DNA from: Pseudoruegeria sp039972875
GTDB taxonomy: Bacteria; Pseudomonadota; Alphaproteobacteria; Rhodobacterales; Rhodobacteraceae
Length of the DNA: 64,000 bases
Reading direction: 5' to 3'
NCBI GenBank assembly: GCA_039972875.1
Contig: JBDWMA010000055.1
Location: 35,397-99,396 of the forward strand
Each line of letters begins with the position of its first letter. Position 1 is the first letter of the stretch. The notes under the pieces were generated by a model that worked only from the letters and a program-made list of their open reading frames with translations, did no database searches and was not told where the DNA came from. This document shows, piece after piece, positions 1-8,532 of the stretch. Made by a program: the position numbers and the translations under genes.

Positions 1-1045
1 ACGGAACCTGCACGGAAAAATTGGCCGGATCGACTGGGTTGAACCTTTTGCGGTCCGCCGGGATCAACGCATCAGCTGCTGGGTTCGCCGGACCATTTGA
101 CAGGATGTCAAACAAGGCAATCTGACGCGCGGGATCCTGCGCCGAGGCAATGAAATTCATCGCCGTCTCAGCGCCACCCGGGTTGCCCTTTAACACGGCC
201 ATGGACCCGGGGGCCAACAACCCATCCACCCAGATGAACTTGATATCGCCTTCGCTATCCTCTTCCAGCAGCTTGGCCCGTGTTGACCAGACCAACGCCA
301 TTGAGGCTTCGCCCTCCAACATCAGCGTCTGGCTTTCAGCACCACCGCCCCAGAAGGCCACGACATTGTCCTTGAATGCGCGCAGCTTGTCGTGGGCGCG
401 GGCAATGTCCAATGGATAGAGATCCCCCTGTGCCACACCGTCGCCCATCAGCAAGGCTTCCCAAACGCCAACACCCCATTTGTACATGGCGCGCTTGCCT
501 GGGAAATTTTCAACGTCAAAGAAATCGGCCATACCGGTTGGGGGATTGTCACCGAATTTGGTCGCGTCATAGGCGATGACATATGAATAGAAATAGGATG
601 ATGCGGCGTAATCCCAGCCAAAGCCTTCGCGCATTTTGCCACGATCAACCACGTTGTAGTCAATCGGTTCCATCATGCCCTTGCGACCCAATGCCTGCGC
701 CGAGAATGGATCAGCATCAACAATATCCCAGGTTGGATTGCCGCTTTCGATCTGGGCTTGGATAGCGCCTTCAGTTGGGCCGGATCCATCCTGTTTTACG
801 ACCACGCCGCCGTCTTCCTGAAATGGCTGACCAAAGGCGGTGTCAAAGGCCGTAATGGCATCCCCACCCCAGTTGACGAACACCAGCTCACCACTATCAG
901 CCAGTACCGGCGTGCCCTGCAGTCCAAGAGCCGTTGTGCCCAAAAGGGCAGTTGCCAGCGTGGTAAAGCTGCGTCGCGAAATATCACCTTTCTGGGTTTT
1001 GGTAGCCAGAATATCAAGGCAGTCCTTCTGAAAATTTCCGTCCAT
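1..1045 (-). CDS. ABC transporter substrate-binding protein, PotD-like (3' end outside window)
   Basis: Reading leftward from an ATG at 1043-1045, preceded by GGGAGAAAG, the frame stays open to the window edge, so the gene is partial. The product starts with a twin-arginine signal: RR at residues 24-25 followed by SFTTLATAL, a hydrophobic stretch and a likely cleavage near residue 49. It should therefore be exported folded to the periplasm. The mature part has the look of the spermidine/putrescine-type extracellular solute-binding family (FVNWGGDA near the N terminus, then WDIVDADPF). It lies 57 nt downstream of the ATPase gene on the same strand, and permease genes probably follow beyond the window. 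The ligand is not visible. The nearby hydrolases suggest an amine or guanidino compound, which is inference. Confidence 0.85.
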   Translation of the reverse strand, partial: MDGNFQKDCLDILATKTQKGDISRRSFTTLATALLGTTALGLQGTPVLADSGELVFVNWGGDAITAFDTAFGQPFQEDGGVVVKQDGSGPTEGAIQAQIESGNPTWDIVDADPFSAQALGRKGMMEPIDYNVVDRGKMREGFGWDYAASSYFYSYVIAYDATKFGDNPPTGMADFFDVENFPGKRAMYKWGVGVWEALLMGDGVAQGDLYPLDIARAHDKLRAFKDNVVAFWGGGAESQTLMLEGEASMALVWSTRAKLLEEDSEGDIKFIWVDGLLAPGSMAVLKGNPGGAETAMNFIASAQDPARQIALFDILSNGPANPAADALIPADRKRFNPVDPANFSVQVP

Positions 1046-1102
1046 GTGTCTTTCTCCCTATTGAAAATTGGTCGTCTTTCGCAGTCCGGGCGGCCCCTCG
1101 CG

Positions 1103-2176
1103 CTATAGTAGAATGCCCTTGTCTTCGGACCAGCCTGCCCACACCTCAGATCCGGGGCCAAACCCTTGAGGCAAGTCGGCCGTGACCTGAGACAGTATCA
1201 AATGCGTGCCACCACGGGTTGTGAGATCAAGCCGGGTTTCCGCGCCCAGATACGTCAGGCCGGTGATCGTTGCCGCGATGGAATTGCCGTTTGACTGCTG
1301 TTTGTTCGTCAGATGCATGTACTCGGGCCGCACGGCCAAGGTTTGACCGAACGACTGTGCCGGGCGCACAATGCGCAGGGCCTGATCTTCGAACAGCCCT
1401 TCTGTAAACCTGCCGTGGCTTTTGACGTCACTCATTGGCAGGATGTTGATATCCCCCAAAAATTCCGCAACAAATCGGTTTTGGGGTTGTTCGTAAACAT
1501 CACGTGGCGTGCCGATCTGTTGCAGCTTGCCCTGTTCAAATATCGCAACCTTGTTAGACAACGCCAAGGCTTCTGACTGATCATGGGTGACGAAAATGAA
1601 GGTGGTACCGGTTTCCTGATGTAACCTGCGCACCTCGTCCTGCATCTGGTTGCGCAGGTTCTTGTCCAAAGCTGAAAACGGCTCGTCCAGTAAAAGCACC
1701 GATGGCTCACAGGCCAAAGCCCGCGCAAGGGCCACGCGTTGTTGCTGGCCACCCGACAGGGCGGATGGGCGTTTTTGGCCGTGGCCCCCAAGACCCACCA
1801 TTTCAATCATCTCTGCGACGCGGCGCTTAGTGTCGGATGCACTGCGGCGCTGGACCTTGAGGGGGAATGCAATGTTCTGCGCGACGCTCATATGCGGGAA
1901 CAGGGCATAGCCCTGAAACACCATGCCAAATCCGCGATCTTCGGGTGGGACATGCGTGACATCACGCCCATCCAGCGTCATCCGCCCACGGGTCGCCGCC
2001 TCAAAGCCGGCCAAAACCATCAGGAAGGTTGTCTTGCCGGACCCCGACGGCCCCAGCAGGGTCAGAAACTCACCGCAGCCAACAGTCAAGGAGATATCAT
2101 CAAGCGCTGTAAAGCTGCCAAAATCCTTGCCGACGTTTTGGGCGTCAATCTCAGCTGCGCGTGTTTTAGCAAGCAT
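1103..2176 (-). CDS. ABC transporter ATP-binding protein, PotA-like
   Basis: This 357-residue ATPase would energise uptake by the PotD-like binding protein gene that follows it. The nucleotide-binding domain fills about residues 8-240: Walker A GPSGSGKTT at 42-50, signature LSGGQQQRVALARAL near 140, Walker B LLLDEPFSALD near 160, and the switch histidine in FVTHDQSEA. The C-terminal 100 residues have the length and style of a TOBE regulatory domain, as in PotA, FbpC and CysA-type importers. The ATG has a good GGAGGAA ribosome site. The LysR gene lies upstream on the same strand with a 99-nt gap, so regulator and transporter may or may not share a transcript. The substrate class cannot be read from the ATPase. 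Confidence 0.92.
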   Translation of the reverse strand: MLAKTRAAEIDAQNVGKDFGSFTALDDISLTVGCGEFLTLLGPSGSGKTTFLMVLAGFEAATRGRMTLDGRDVTHVPPEDRGFGMVFQGYALFPHMSVAQNIAFPLKVQRRSASDTKRRVAEMIEMVGLGGHGQKRPSALSGGQQQRVALARALACEPSVLLLDEPFSALDKNLRNQMQDEVRRLHQETGTTFIFVTHDQSEALALSNKVAIFEQGKLQQIGTPRDVYEQPQNRFVAEFLGDINILPMSDVKSHGRFTEGLFEDQALRIVRPAQSFGQTLAVRPEYMHLTNKQQSNGNSIAATITGLTYLGAETRLDLTTRGGTHLILSQVTADLPQGFGPGSEVWAGWSEDKGILL

Positions 2177-2275
2177 GGCTTCCTCCGTGTGGCCTAAGCT
2201 AGAAGGAGGAAATACTTCCTGACAAACGAATTGTTTTTACATCATTGGCAAATAGAATTTGCCAAAGGCAGATAT

Positions 2276-3166
2276 TTAGGTGTTCGAACGTGATAATTCA
2301 TCCAAGATCCAATCTCGGAATGCGACCACGCTGGCAAAGTCGGATTTCGCGGATGGGATTGCCAGATAATATGCCTTGGGTGACTTGATGGACAAATCAA
2401 ACAACCGCACCAGGTGGCCGGTCTCCATCGCCTCGCGGCAGATGAATTCATCCCCCATCGCCAAACCCTGAGCGTTCATTGCAGCCCCATAAACCAGATT
2501 CATGTCTGCAAAAAAGACACCGGAATTTGTCAAATCAGGAGAGCAACCAGCAGCTTGGAACCACGCTTTCCAGTCTTCCTGATCGGCTAGATGCAAAAGA
2601 TCGCCCCGCAAAACGTCACCTGGTTCCTGAAACGCGCCCAACCTATTCAGCAGAACCGGGCTGATCAAAGGGGTGAACTCAACTTCCTTTAATAACTCGA
2701 CTTCTACATCTTTCATGGTGCTTTCACCAAAGGCTATAAACACATCCACATCGGGGTTTGTAACATCTTCAAGCAGTTTTGGTGTGATTATAGAAAGGGC
2801 TATTTCGGGAAAGTTCCGCCTGAACTTTCCGATTTTTGTGCTAAGCCAGGTCGCGGCAAAACCGGGGGTACAGCTGATACATAATTGGCCGGACAATTCC
2901 TGCCCGGCATTGCGCGCAGCGGACAAGCTGATCAATGACAGAGCAGCGGATACGTCATTGGCGTAGGTGCTCCCACGAGTGGTAAGTTCGATCCGGGTTC
3001 CCACGCGATTAAACAGCGCGAACCCAAGATCGCGTTCCAGCAAACGCAGTTGATGGCTAACTGCGCTGCGGGTGAGGTTCAGTTCATCCGCAGCTTTCCA
3101 AACCGCCCCGTGCCGCAAAAAACTCTCAAGAGCGCGCAGCGCTTGAGTTGAAGGTAGCCGTTTCAT
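2276..3166 (-). CDS. LysR-family transcriptional regulator (GcvA-like)
   Basis: This is a 296-residue protein of normal LysR length. The winged helix-turn-helix covers residues 1-65 (STQALRALESFLRHG, then LTRSAVSHQLRLLERDLG and FNRVGTRIELT), and the substrate-binding domain follows from about residue 90. The wording of the N terminus is closest to the GcvA/AmpR type. It is divergent from the M20 hydrolase gene at 3299, with a 132-nt gap that should hold its operator, and it precedes the ABC genes on its own strand. It is therefore the likely regulator of both arms, responding to the imported compound or a breakdown product. I could not define an operator in the gap beyond AT-rich tracts. Confidence 0.9.
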   Translation of the reverse strand: MKRLPSTQALRALESFLRHGAVWKAADELNLTRSAVSHQLRLLERDLGFALFNRVGTRIELTTRGSTYANDVSAALSLISLSAARNAGQELSGQLCISCTPGFAATWLSTKIGKFRRNFPEIALSIITPKLLEDVTNPDVDVFIAFGESTMKDVEVELLKEVEFTPLISPVLLNRLGAFQEPGDVLRGDLLHLADQEDWKAWFQAAGCSPDLTNSGVFFADMNLVYGAAMNAQGLAMGDEFICREAMETGHLVRLFDLSIKSPKAYYLAIPSAKSDFASVVAFRDWILDELSRSNT

Positions 3167-3298
3167 ATCACATCTCTCACTTTAGGGTAGGTATACAACA
3201 TGCGTTTGGTGAAACCAGCCACGAGGTGAACCAAATTTGCAGGTTGATTGAAATGATTTCACTTTTCTATCTGCTGTAGCGCTGCGTTACTTGGCACC

Positions 3299-4894
3299 AT
3301 GAAAAATCCGATGCCCCTGTCGAATGCACAATCAAGCGCACTGGCTGTTGTCGACTCTCGGCAAGCCGAGCTGTCGGATTGGTGCGCGACAATATTCAAT
3401 TTCGCTGAACCGGCCTGGCGCGAGTACCGCTCGGCAGAATGGTATGTGAAACGGCTGCGCGCCGAAGGTTTTAGGGTTGAAGAAGGTTCTGGCGGTATGC
3501 CTACGGCCTTTTGCGCGGAATGGTCAAACGGCGCTGGTCCGGTAATCGGCATGTATGCAGAGTACGACGCTGTTCCGGGCAATTGTCAGGCGGCATCGAC
3601 CCGTCGAGAACCGCGCGAAGGGTTGGGATTTCAAGCAGGCGGGCATACCGACCCGCACTCGGGGCTTGGCATTGCGACGCTGGGTGGGCTGCTGGCCGCC
3701 AAAGCGGCGATGGAAAAACACGGCATCAAGGGCGGTCTGCGTTATACCGGAGAGCCGGCGGAAAAGGTGCGGGGATCAAAGCCGATCCATGCGGCCAAAG
3801 GATACTACGACGGGCTGGCAGCGATGCTGTCGTTCCATCCGTTCTACATGCTGCCAATGTGCAATACGGTGCGTTGGGATACGCATTGTGGCGCTGCTTA
3901 TGCGATGGTTTACCGCTTTATCTGTGATGCTCCTGAGAGCTGGGGCAGCAGCGATGGTGCGCCCATTCCCCAATCTCATTCCGCCGTGCGTGCCCCTGGC
4001 GCGAATGACGCGTTGATGACAATGTATCAGTCTTCAAAGGCGCTGCGCGAGGCGATGCTGCCCCATCAAGGCGGCTGGTCAGTATCCGAAGCGATCCTGA
4101 CCGCCGGGCAGGCCACCGCAGACAACCTGCCAGCAGGTCTGGCAGAGATCCAATATATGATGCGCGTGCCAACTGTGGCGATGGCCGAACAGATCACCGC
4201 CGTTCTGGACCGCAACGCCGCCGCCAGTGCTGCAATGACCGGCTGTAGATGGGAGCGCCACTGGGTCAGCAAATCCCGCCCTGGTTTGGCAAATCATGCG
4301 ATGGCAAATGTCGTGTGGGGCGCCTTGCAACAGGTCGGGGCTCCGGTTTGGGACGAAGCGGCTAAAGGTGTAGCGCGCGACATTCAGCGCAATCTGGGGA
4401 TGGTCCCGATGGAGGAACCATTCATCAACGCTCTGACGCAGTTGGTTGAACCACAGCAGGCCGAAGCGATCCTACGTCGGGATTTGCCACCCTCTCAGCT
4501 GAATTCAACATCTGATGATTATACCGATATGACCTGGCACACGCCAACTGCACGGTTCTATATCGCCCGCCCGGCGCTAAAGGCACCAGAAACGGGCGCC
4601 TATCCGCCTTGGGTAATGAACGCGCTTGGCGGCATACCCGCCACAATTGATCCAATGGTGCAAACCGCCGCCAAGGTACTGGCTTGCGTAGCAATCCGGT
4701 TGCTCGAAGACGAAGGCGCACGCGATGCGGCTATGGAAGAGTTCCAGACACGAACGGGTGGCGGCATTGGCGGCACCACGTGGCACCCACCACTTTGTGA
4801 TTATGATCCACCGATCCATTTTCGCTGGCCCGAATATATCAACACCCCGCGCGGACAAGATTGGTGGATCCCCTCCACCGTGCCCGACGCTTGA
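3299..4894 (+). CDS. M20-family amidohydrolase (AbgB-like)
   Basis: This 531-residue protein resembles the p-aminobenzoyl-glutamate hydrolase B / M20 peptidase family, dinuclear zinc enzymes that cut amide bonds to free amino acids. Visible family features are MYAEYDAVPG near residue 80, the metal-binding region GGHTDPHSGLG near 115, the catalytic glutamate region YTGEPAEKV near 145 and SFHPFYMLP near 180. It is somewhat longer than typical M20 enzymes (about 400-480), mainly in the C-terminal part. No strong ribosome site precedes the ATG, and a second ATG at codon 5 is possible. The DDAH-like gene follows after 17 nt, so the pair is an operon. A role in deacylating an arginine-like substrate before guanidine cleavage is inference. 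Confidence 0.85.
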   Translation: MKNPMPLSNAQSSALAVVDSRQAELSDWCATIFNFAEPAWREYRSAEWYVKRLRAEGFRVEEGSGGMPTAFCAEWSNGAGPVIGMYAEYDAVPGNCQAASTRREPREGLGFQAGGHTDPHSGLGIATLGGLLAAKAAMEKHGIKGGLRYTGEPAEKVRGSKPIHAAKGYYDGLAAMLSFHPFYMLPMCNTVRWDTHCGAAYAMVYRFICDAPESWGSSDGAPIPQSHSAVRAPGANDALMTMYQSSKALREAMLPHQGGWSVSEAILTAGQATADNLPAGLAEIQYMMRVPTVAMAEQITAVLDRNAAASAAMTGCRWERHWVSKSRPGLANHAMANVVWGALQQVGAPVWDEAAKGVARDIQRNLGMVPMEEPFINALTQLVEPQQAEAILRRDLPPSQLNSTSDDYTDMTWHTPTARFYIARPALKAPETGAYPPWVMNALGGIPATIDPMVQTAAKVLACVAIRLLEDEGARDAAMEEFQTRTGGGIGGTTWHPPLCDYDPPIHFRWPEYINTPRGQDWWIPSTVPDA

Positions 4895-4911
4895 TTTAGC
4901 AGGAGAACACA

Positions 4912-5835
4912 ATGGCCCTTGATAAACACTCAGACACCTTCAGCCTTCAGCGCCGCAATCAAAACGGAAGCACGGCACCCCTAACAAACTGGGGGTTTCG
5001 CAACGAGACGGATCCGCTCACCGACGTTCTGCTTGGCTCGCCTGCGCATTTGTTTCACCGCGCAACGTCCAGTTTGTCGCGCAAGCATCTGCGCGAAGCG
5101 CCTTGCAACATTCAGGTGGCTCAGGCCCAACATGCCGAACTTGTCTCGGCCTATAAACACTTCAACGTGAATGTTCATATGCTTGAGCCTGAACCAGAAC
5201 TGACCATGCAGGTCTATTCACGCGATTCCAGCGTGATGACGCCTTACGGGGCCTTCATCACGGCCATGTCACAATGGTGGCGACGCGGTGAAAACTATGC
5301 GGCCATCCGTGCCTATGAAAAGCTGGGTATCCCGATCTACGACATGGTGACAGCCGGTACTTTCGAGGGCGGCGATTTCAATGTGATCGAAGAGGGCTGC
5401 GTGCTGATCGGCTGCGGGGATGCCCGGACCAATGAGCCGGGGGCGCGTCAGGTGGCAGGGTGGTTCGAGGCTGAAGGCTGGGAAGTGCGTCTTGCCTTCA
5501 TCGACGAATACTACGTCCATATTGATCTGATGGTCGTACCCATTGCCGAAAAACTGACCGCCGTGTGCCTTGCGTGTACGGAACCGGGCATCGTGGAATG
5601 GCTTGAGGCGAAGGGACATGAGATTATCGACGTGCCATTTCCACAGACTATGGCCTTGGGCTGCAACCTGATGTCGCTGGGCAATGATAAAGTGATCGCG
5701 CCAACGTCATCCACCTATCTGATTGACCAGCTGCGCGCACGCGGTTTTGAGGTCGCTGCGGTCGAAACAGCGGAGATTTCAAAAACCGGTGGTGGCATTC
5801 ACTGTATGGCGCAGGCGCTTAGACGCGGTGATTGA
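4912..5835 (+). CDS. DDAH/arginine deiminase-family guanidine hydrolase
   Basis: This 307-residue protein belongs to the guanidino-modifying superfamily: dimethylarginine dimethylaminohydrolase, arginine deiminase and amidinotransferases. Family marks are RDSSVMTPYGAF near residue 105, GTFEGGDF near 150, the catalytic histidine in YYVHIDLM near 205, and the nucleophilic cysteine in GGGIHCMAQAL close to the C terminus. It should hydrolyse a guanidinium group through a thiouronium intermediate in the cytoplasm, releasing an amine or ammonia and leaving a ureido or citrulline-type product. The start is fixed by AGGAGAA 6 nt before the ATG. It is coupled to the upstream M20 hydrolase. The exact substrate, such as methylated arginine or another guanidino acid, is not determined by sequence alone. 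Confidence 0.85.
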   Translation: MALDKHSDTFSLQRRNQNGSTAPLTNWGFRNETDPLTDVLLGSPAHLFHRATSSLSRKHLREAPCNIQVAQAQHAELVSAYKHFNVNVHMLEPEPELTMQVYSRDSSVMTPYGAFITAMSQWWRRGENYAAIRAYEKLGIPIYDMVTAGTFEGGDFNVIEEGCVLIGCGDARTNEPGARQVAGWFEAEGWEVRLAFIDEYYVHIDLMVVPIAEKLTAVCLACTEPGIVEWLEAKGHEIIDVPFPQTMALGCNLMSLGNDKVIAPTSSTYLIDQLRARGFEVAAVETAEISKTGGGIHCMAQALRRGD

Positions 5836-5992
5836 TTTGCGAACCCCAAACCAAAACAGCTGAGAACATCACATGTCGATAGCGGCTGGCGACGTATCGT
5901 CCTTCCGCTATCTGGCACACCATCAAGTGAGGTCTTGTGCTGGGTATTGCCAAGTTGTTGGCGTCAGTTTGTGAAGCTTGGCAAAGGCAGGA

Positions 5993-6780
5993 TCATGCCA
6001 CCATTTCCGCGGCGTAATCTGCCCTGAGGCTGAATGCATCGGAGCGGGCGTGGCGGTATGAAGTTGCATTCAGTTGAGAGCAACGAGGACGCAAGAGCAG
6101 GTTGATCTGGTCATGTGCGGCCAAAAACCTCTGAGCCTGCCGGTGGGATTTGAATCTGCCGAAGATCTTCTCTCGTTTACGTGTCGGCCGGTGCGACACT
6201 TCAATCGCGTTGTTCAAGCCCTTGTGCGCGCGATGGTCAGCGTTCGGGGTCAGTGTTTTGACCGGCTTGATATAGCTGCGCAGTTTGTCGGTTATGATCA
6301 CCCTCGGCTCGCCAAACTGTGAAATCAATCTTTGGAAGAGGTGCTTTGCTGCTTTGGCACTGCGGCGTGTTTGCAGGAGAATATCGAGGATGTCTCCATC
6401 CGCGTCGATCGCGCCTCGCGCGGCCAACAGGTCTTCAACATCAGCCGTGCTCAGAGCTAAAGCAATGAGATCTAGATTTGTCGAAGAACACAGGTCCAGC
6501 TTTCCAGCCAATCGGTTGCGTAAGGTTCGTGGCGTCAGTACACGTGGTTTGCGTGCGTTCCGCAGCCGTCCAGCCAGCCGCAGACAGCGATCTGATTTGA
6601 TCACGTTGGCCGTCTGATGCGTCAGAACGGCATATCCGTTGTGCGAACGCGCAAACACAAGGTCACAACCGATAGCGATTACAAGTTCAACATCGCGCCT
6701 AATCTGTTGGATCGTGACTTCGTGGCGGATGCACCAAACCAGAAATACACGTAAAGTCTGCTTCCACCTCCGACCAATTG
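5993..6780 (-). pseudogene. IS6-family transposase remnant with internal deletion
   Basis: The open frame 5993-6658 carries the C-terminal half of an IS6-type DDE transposase: IDADGDILDILLQTRR, VIITDKLRSYIKPVKT with the second catalytic Asp, NNAIEVSHRPTRKREK with the catalytic Glu, and FGRFKSHRQAQRFL. In front of it, ADVEDLLAARG from the N-terminal helix-turn-helix region is joined directly to AIDADGD. The segment that should carry the first catalytic Asp (around WHLDEV in relatives) is missing without loss of frame. Upstream translated sequence to about 6780 has no recognisable complete N terminus. The copy should be inactive. It sits at the border between the guanidine hydrolase operon and the plasmid backbone. 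Confidence 0.8.
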
Positions 6781-6793
6781 AAAGCGAAGAGCC

Positions 6794-7426
6794 TCAGACC
6801 TGAACTGTCTGTGTCTCCTCACCCGCCTTTCCAACAGCCAATTCAAGCTCTGGAAGATCCCGCAATGTCTGCAGATCAAACGTTGCCAAAAACGTTTCCG
6901 TGGTCACGAAAGTATGCGGCGCCCCGGGCCGAGGTGACCGCGGACCTGACGCTATTAGATCCTTGAAGCGCAATCGCGCCAGTAGGTCGCGGCTGACATC
7001 TTTGCCAAAAATGTCCTTCAACCCTGCCCGGTCAATCGGTTGGTGATAGGCGATGGCGCAAAGCACGCCCATTTCTATATCAGTGAACCCGAGGGATTGA
7101 TCGTCAAGATCAGCTGCCGCCTTGATTGCCTCGGCGAACTGGATCCTCGTGCGGAACATCCAGCCATGGGCGACTTGAGCCAACTCGTAGGGTCTACCGG
7201 TGAGTTCGGACTGGATGTCATCGATCAGCATCTCGACCGAGACCCCCTGCCCCACCACACGGGCGAGGTCGTGGCGGTCGACCGGCGACGCGCTGGCAAA
7301 CAGCACCGCTTCGATCCGCCCCATCCACTCGCGCCAGCGTAGCTCTTGAGGCAAATCGTCGAGCTCACGATCAAAGACGGCTTCACCTTCATCCGCGGGT
7401 TTCCGTTTCCTGGTCGCCAGCGTCAT
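6794..7426 (-). CDS. scpB: ScpB-like segregation and condensation protein
   Basis: This 210-residue protein has the ScpB winged-helix architecture: ARIEAVLFAS-like WMGRIEAVLFASASPV near residue 37, then ALAQVAHGW-like ELAQVAHGWMFRTR near 80, and TDIEMGVLCAIAYHQPIDRA near 120. ScpB dimers bind ScpA and SMC to regulate chromosome condensation. Here the gene overlaps the upstream DUF1403 gene by 4 nt and no scpA or smc is nearby. It is therefore best read as a plasmid-borne paralogue travelling with DUF1403, possibly helping segregation of the replicon. It has a long charged N terminus (RKRKPADEGEAVFDREL) compared with housekeeping ScpB. Confidence 0.88.
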   Translation of the reverse strand: MTLATRKRKPADEGEAVFDRELDDLPQELRWREWMGRIEAVLFASASPVDRHDLARVVGQGVSVEMLIDDIQSELTGRPYELAQVAHGWMFRTRIQFAEAIKAAADLDDQSLGFTDIEMGVLCAIAYHQPIDRAGLKDIFGKDVSRDLLARLRFKDLIASGPRSPRPGAPHTFVTTETFLATFDLQTLRDLPELELAVGKAGEETQTVQV

Positions 7427-8376
7427 GATGCGATCCCGTAAAGCCGGAAGGTCGGGCGTCCGGTCAGTTCCCGCGCCACACCAAGTTCGACAAGCCGATC
7501 GCAGAACCGCCGTGCCGCCCGGTCGGTCATCGGGAAATTCGTCCCTTGGATCATTGGGGACAGCATCGTTGAGGGCGCCACGGCATCCTCGGCGAGGAAG
7601 AGATCGACCGCTGCGTCCGATCCTTTTGCGCGGAGCCTCGGGGCGACGCTGCGAAGCGTTTCGGCACGACGGGCCAGATCCCGGGCTAGCCGTATTGTGC
7701 TCTCGATGGACTCGAGGATCCGCACTTGGACTGCCAGTTCGGCCCCCTGCCCTTCTCCGTTCAGGTTGCGCAGCGTCGCCTTTGTCAGCCGCTGCGCAGT
7801 TATCGGCAGCACCATTTTCCAGTTCAGAACCCGCGCTAAATCGATATCAGAGAGCAGACACGCCGCACGCTCCGCTCGGTCGTCGGCATCCAGAACGGAA
7901 CGAAGAACAGCCACGCATCCGGCCAATGGCCCATGGGTTCGGGCCTGATCCTGTCCTGCCTTCAGCCCTGCGCCCACCTCGCCCGCGAAGCCCGCACCAG
8001 CCAAGTCGAAAATCTCGCCAGTCCCGTTCGCACGAAATCGCCCCGCATCGCGCCAAAAGGCCAAAAGATCGCCATCGGGACCCCGCGCTTCGCCTGGGGG
8101 CGTCAGGTGGTAGGCGTCGCGGATATCAGCTTCTCGCGCCAACCGCCCCTCCAGTTTCGAGGTCGCTGTGGCGGCTGTCAGGGCAAGGCGATTGGCCAGC
8201 AGTTTCACCGGCACACCATGGTTGGGGTCCGAGACCAATGTATCCAGCACGGTCAGGGCCGCCCCTGACCGAAATGCCACAGTTTCAAGGGTTTCTGCCC
8301 GCCCGGTGGTGACCCATGCGGGCAGTTTCGGTAGGGTGATCGGGTCGTCAGAGCTCACGGTTGGCTGATAGGTCAT
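7423..8376 (-). CDS. DUF1403-family plasmid protein
   Basis: This 317-residue protein is recognised as DUF1403, a family of unknown biochemical function found mostly on alphaproteobacterial plasmids beside an scpB-like gene. Visible features are an Ala/Leu/Arg-rich helical middle (ARDLARRAETLRSVAPRLRAK near residue 235) and a C-terminal segment (MTDRAARRFCDRLVELG) that resembles a winged-helix or Fic-like helper motif. No signal peptide or membrane span is seen. It overlaps scpB by 4 nt, so the two are translationally coupled. It is divergent from the integrase gene across a 156-nt gap. A role in plasmid maintenance or chromosome organisation is inferred from context only. Confidence 0.8.
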   Translation of the reverse strand: MTYQPTVSSDDPITLPKLPAWVTTGRAETLETVAFRSGAALTVLDTLVSDPNHGVPVKLLANRLALTAATATSKLEGRLAREADIRDAYHLTPPGEARGPDGDLLAFWRDAGRFRANGTGEIFDLAGAGFAGEVGAGLKAGQDQARTHGPLAGCVAVLRSVLDADDRAERAACLLSDIDLARVLNWKMVLPITAQRLTKATLRNLNGEGQGAELAVQVRILESIESTIRLARDLARRAETLRSVAPRLRAKGSDAAVDLFLAEDAVAPSTMLSPMIQGTNFPMTDRAARRFCDRLVELGVARELTGRPTFRLYGIAS

Positions 8377-8532
8377 ACCACAAGACTATCGCAAGGCGGC
8401 GCTTACGTCCACAATATGATGTGCAAACCGCCCCACCTTGCACCTCTTTTCTATGTCCAATAAGTTTGCATTATCGGACACTAAAATATAGACTGGGAAG
8501 CACTTCAATTTCATCGCTGAGTTCACTGGAAA

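Noticed and set aside
6794..7426. Housekeeping scpB
   Set aside because: It lacks scpA next to it, is coupled to DUF1403 and lies beside plasmid replication genes.
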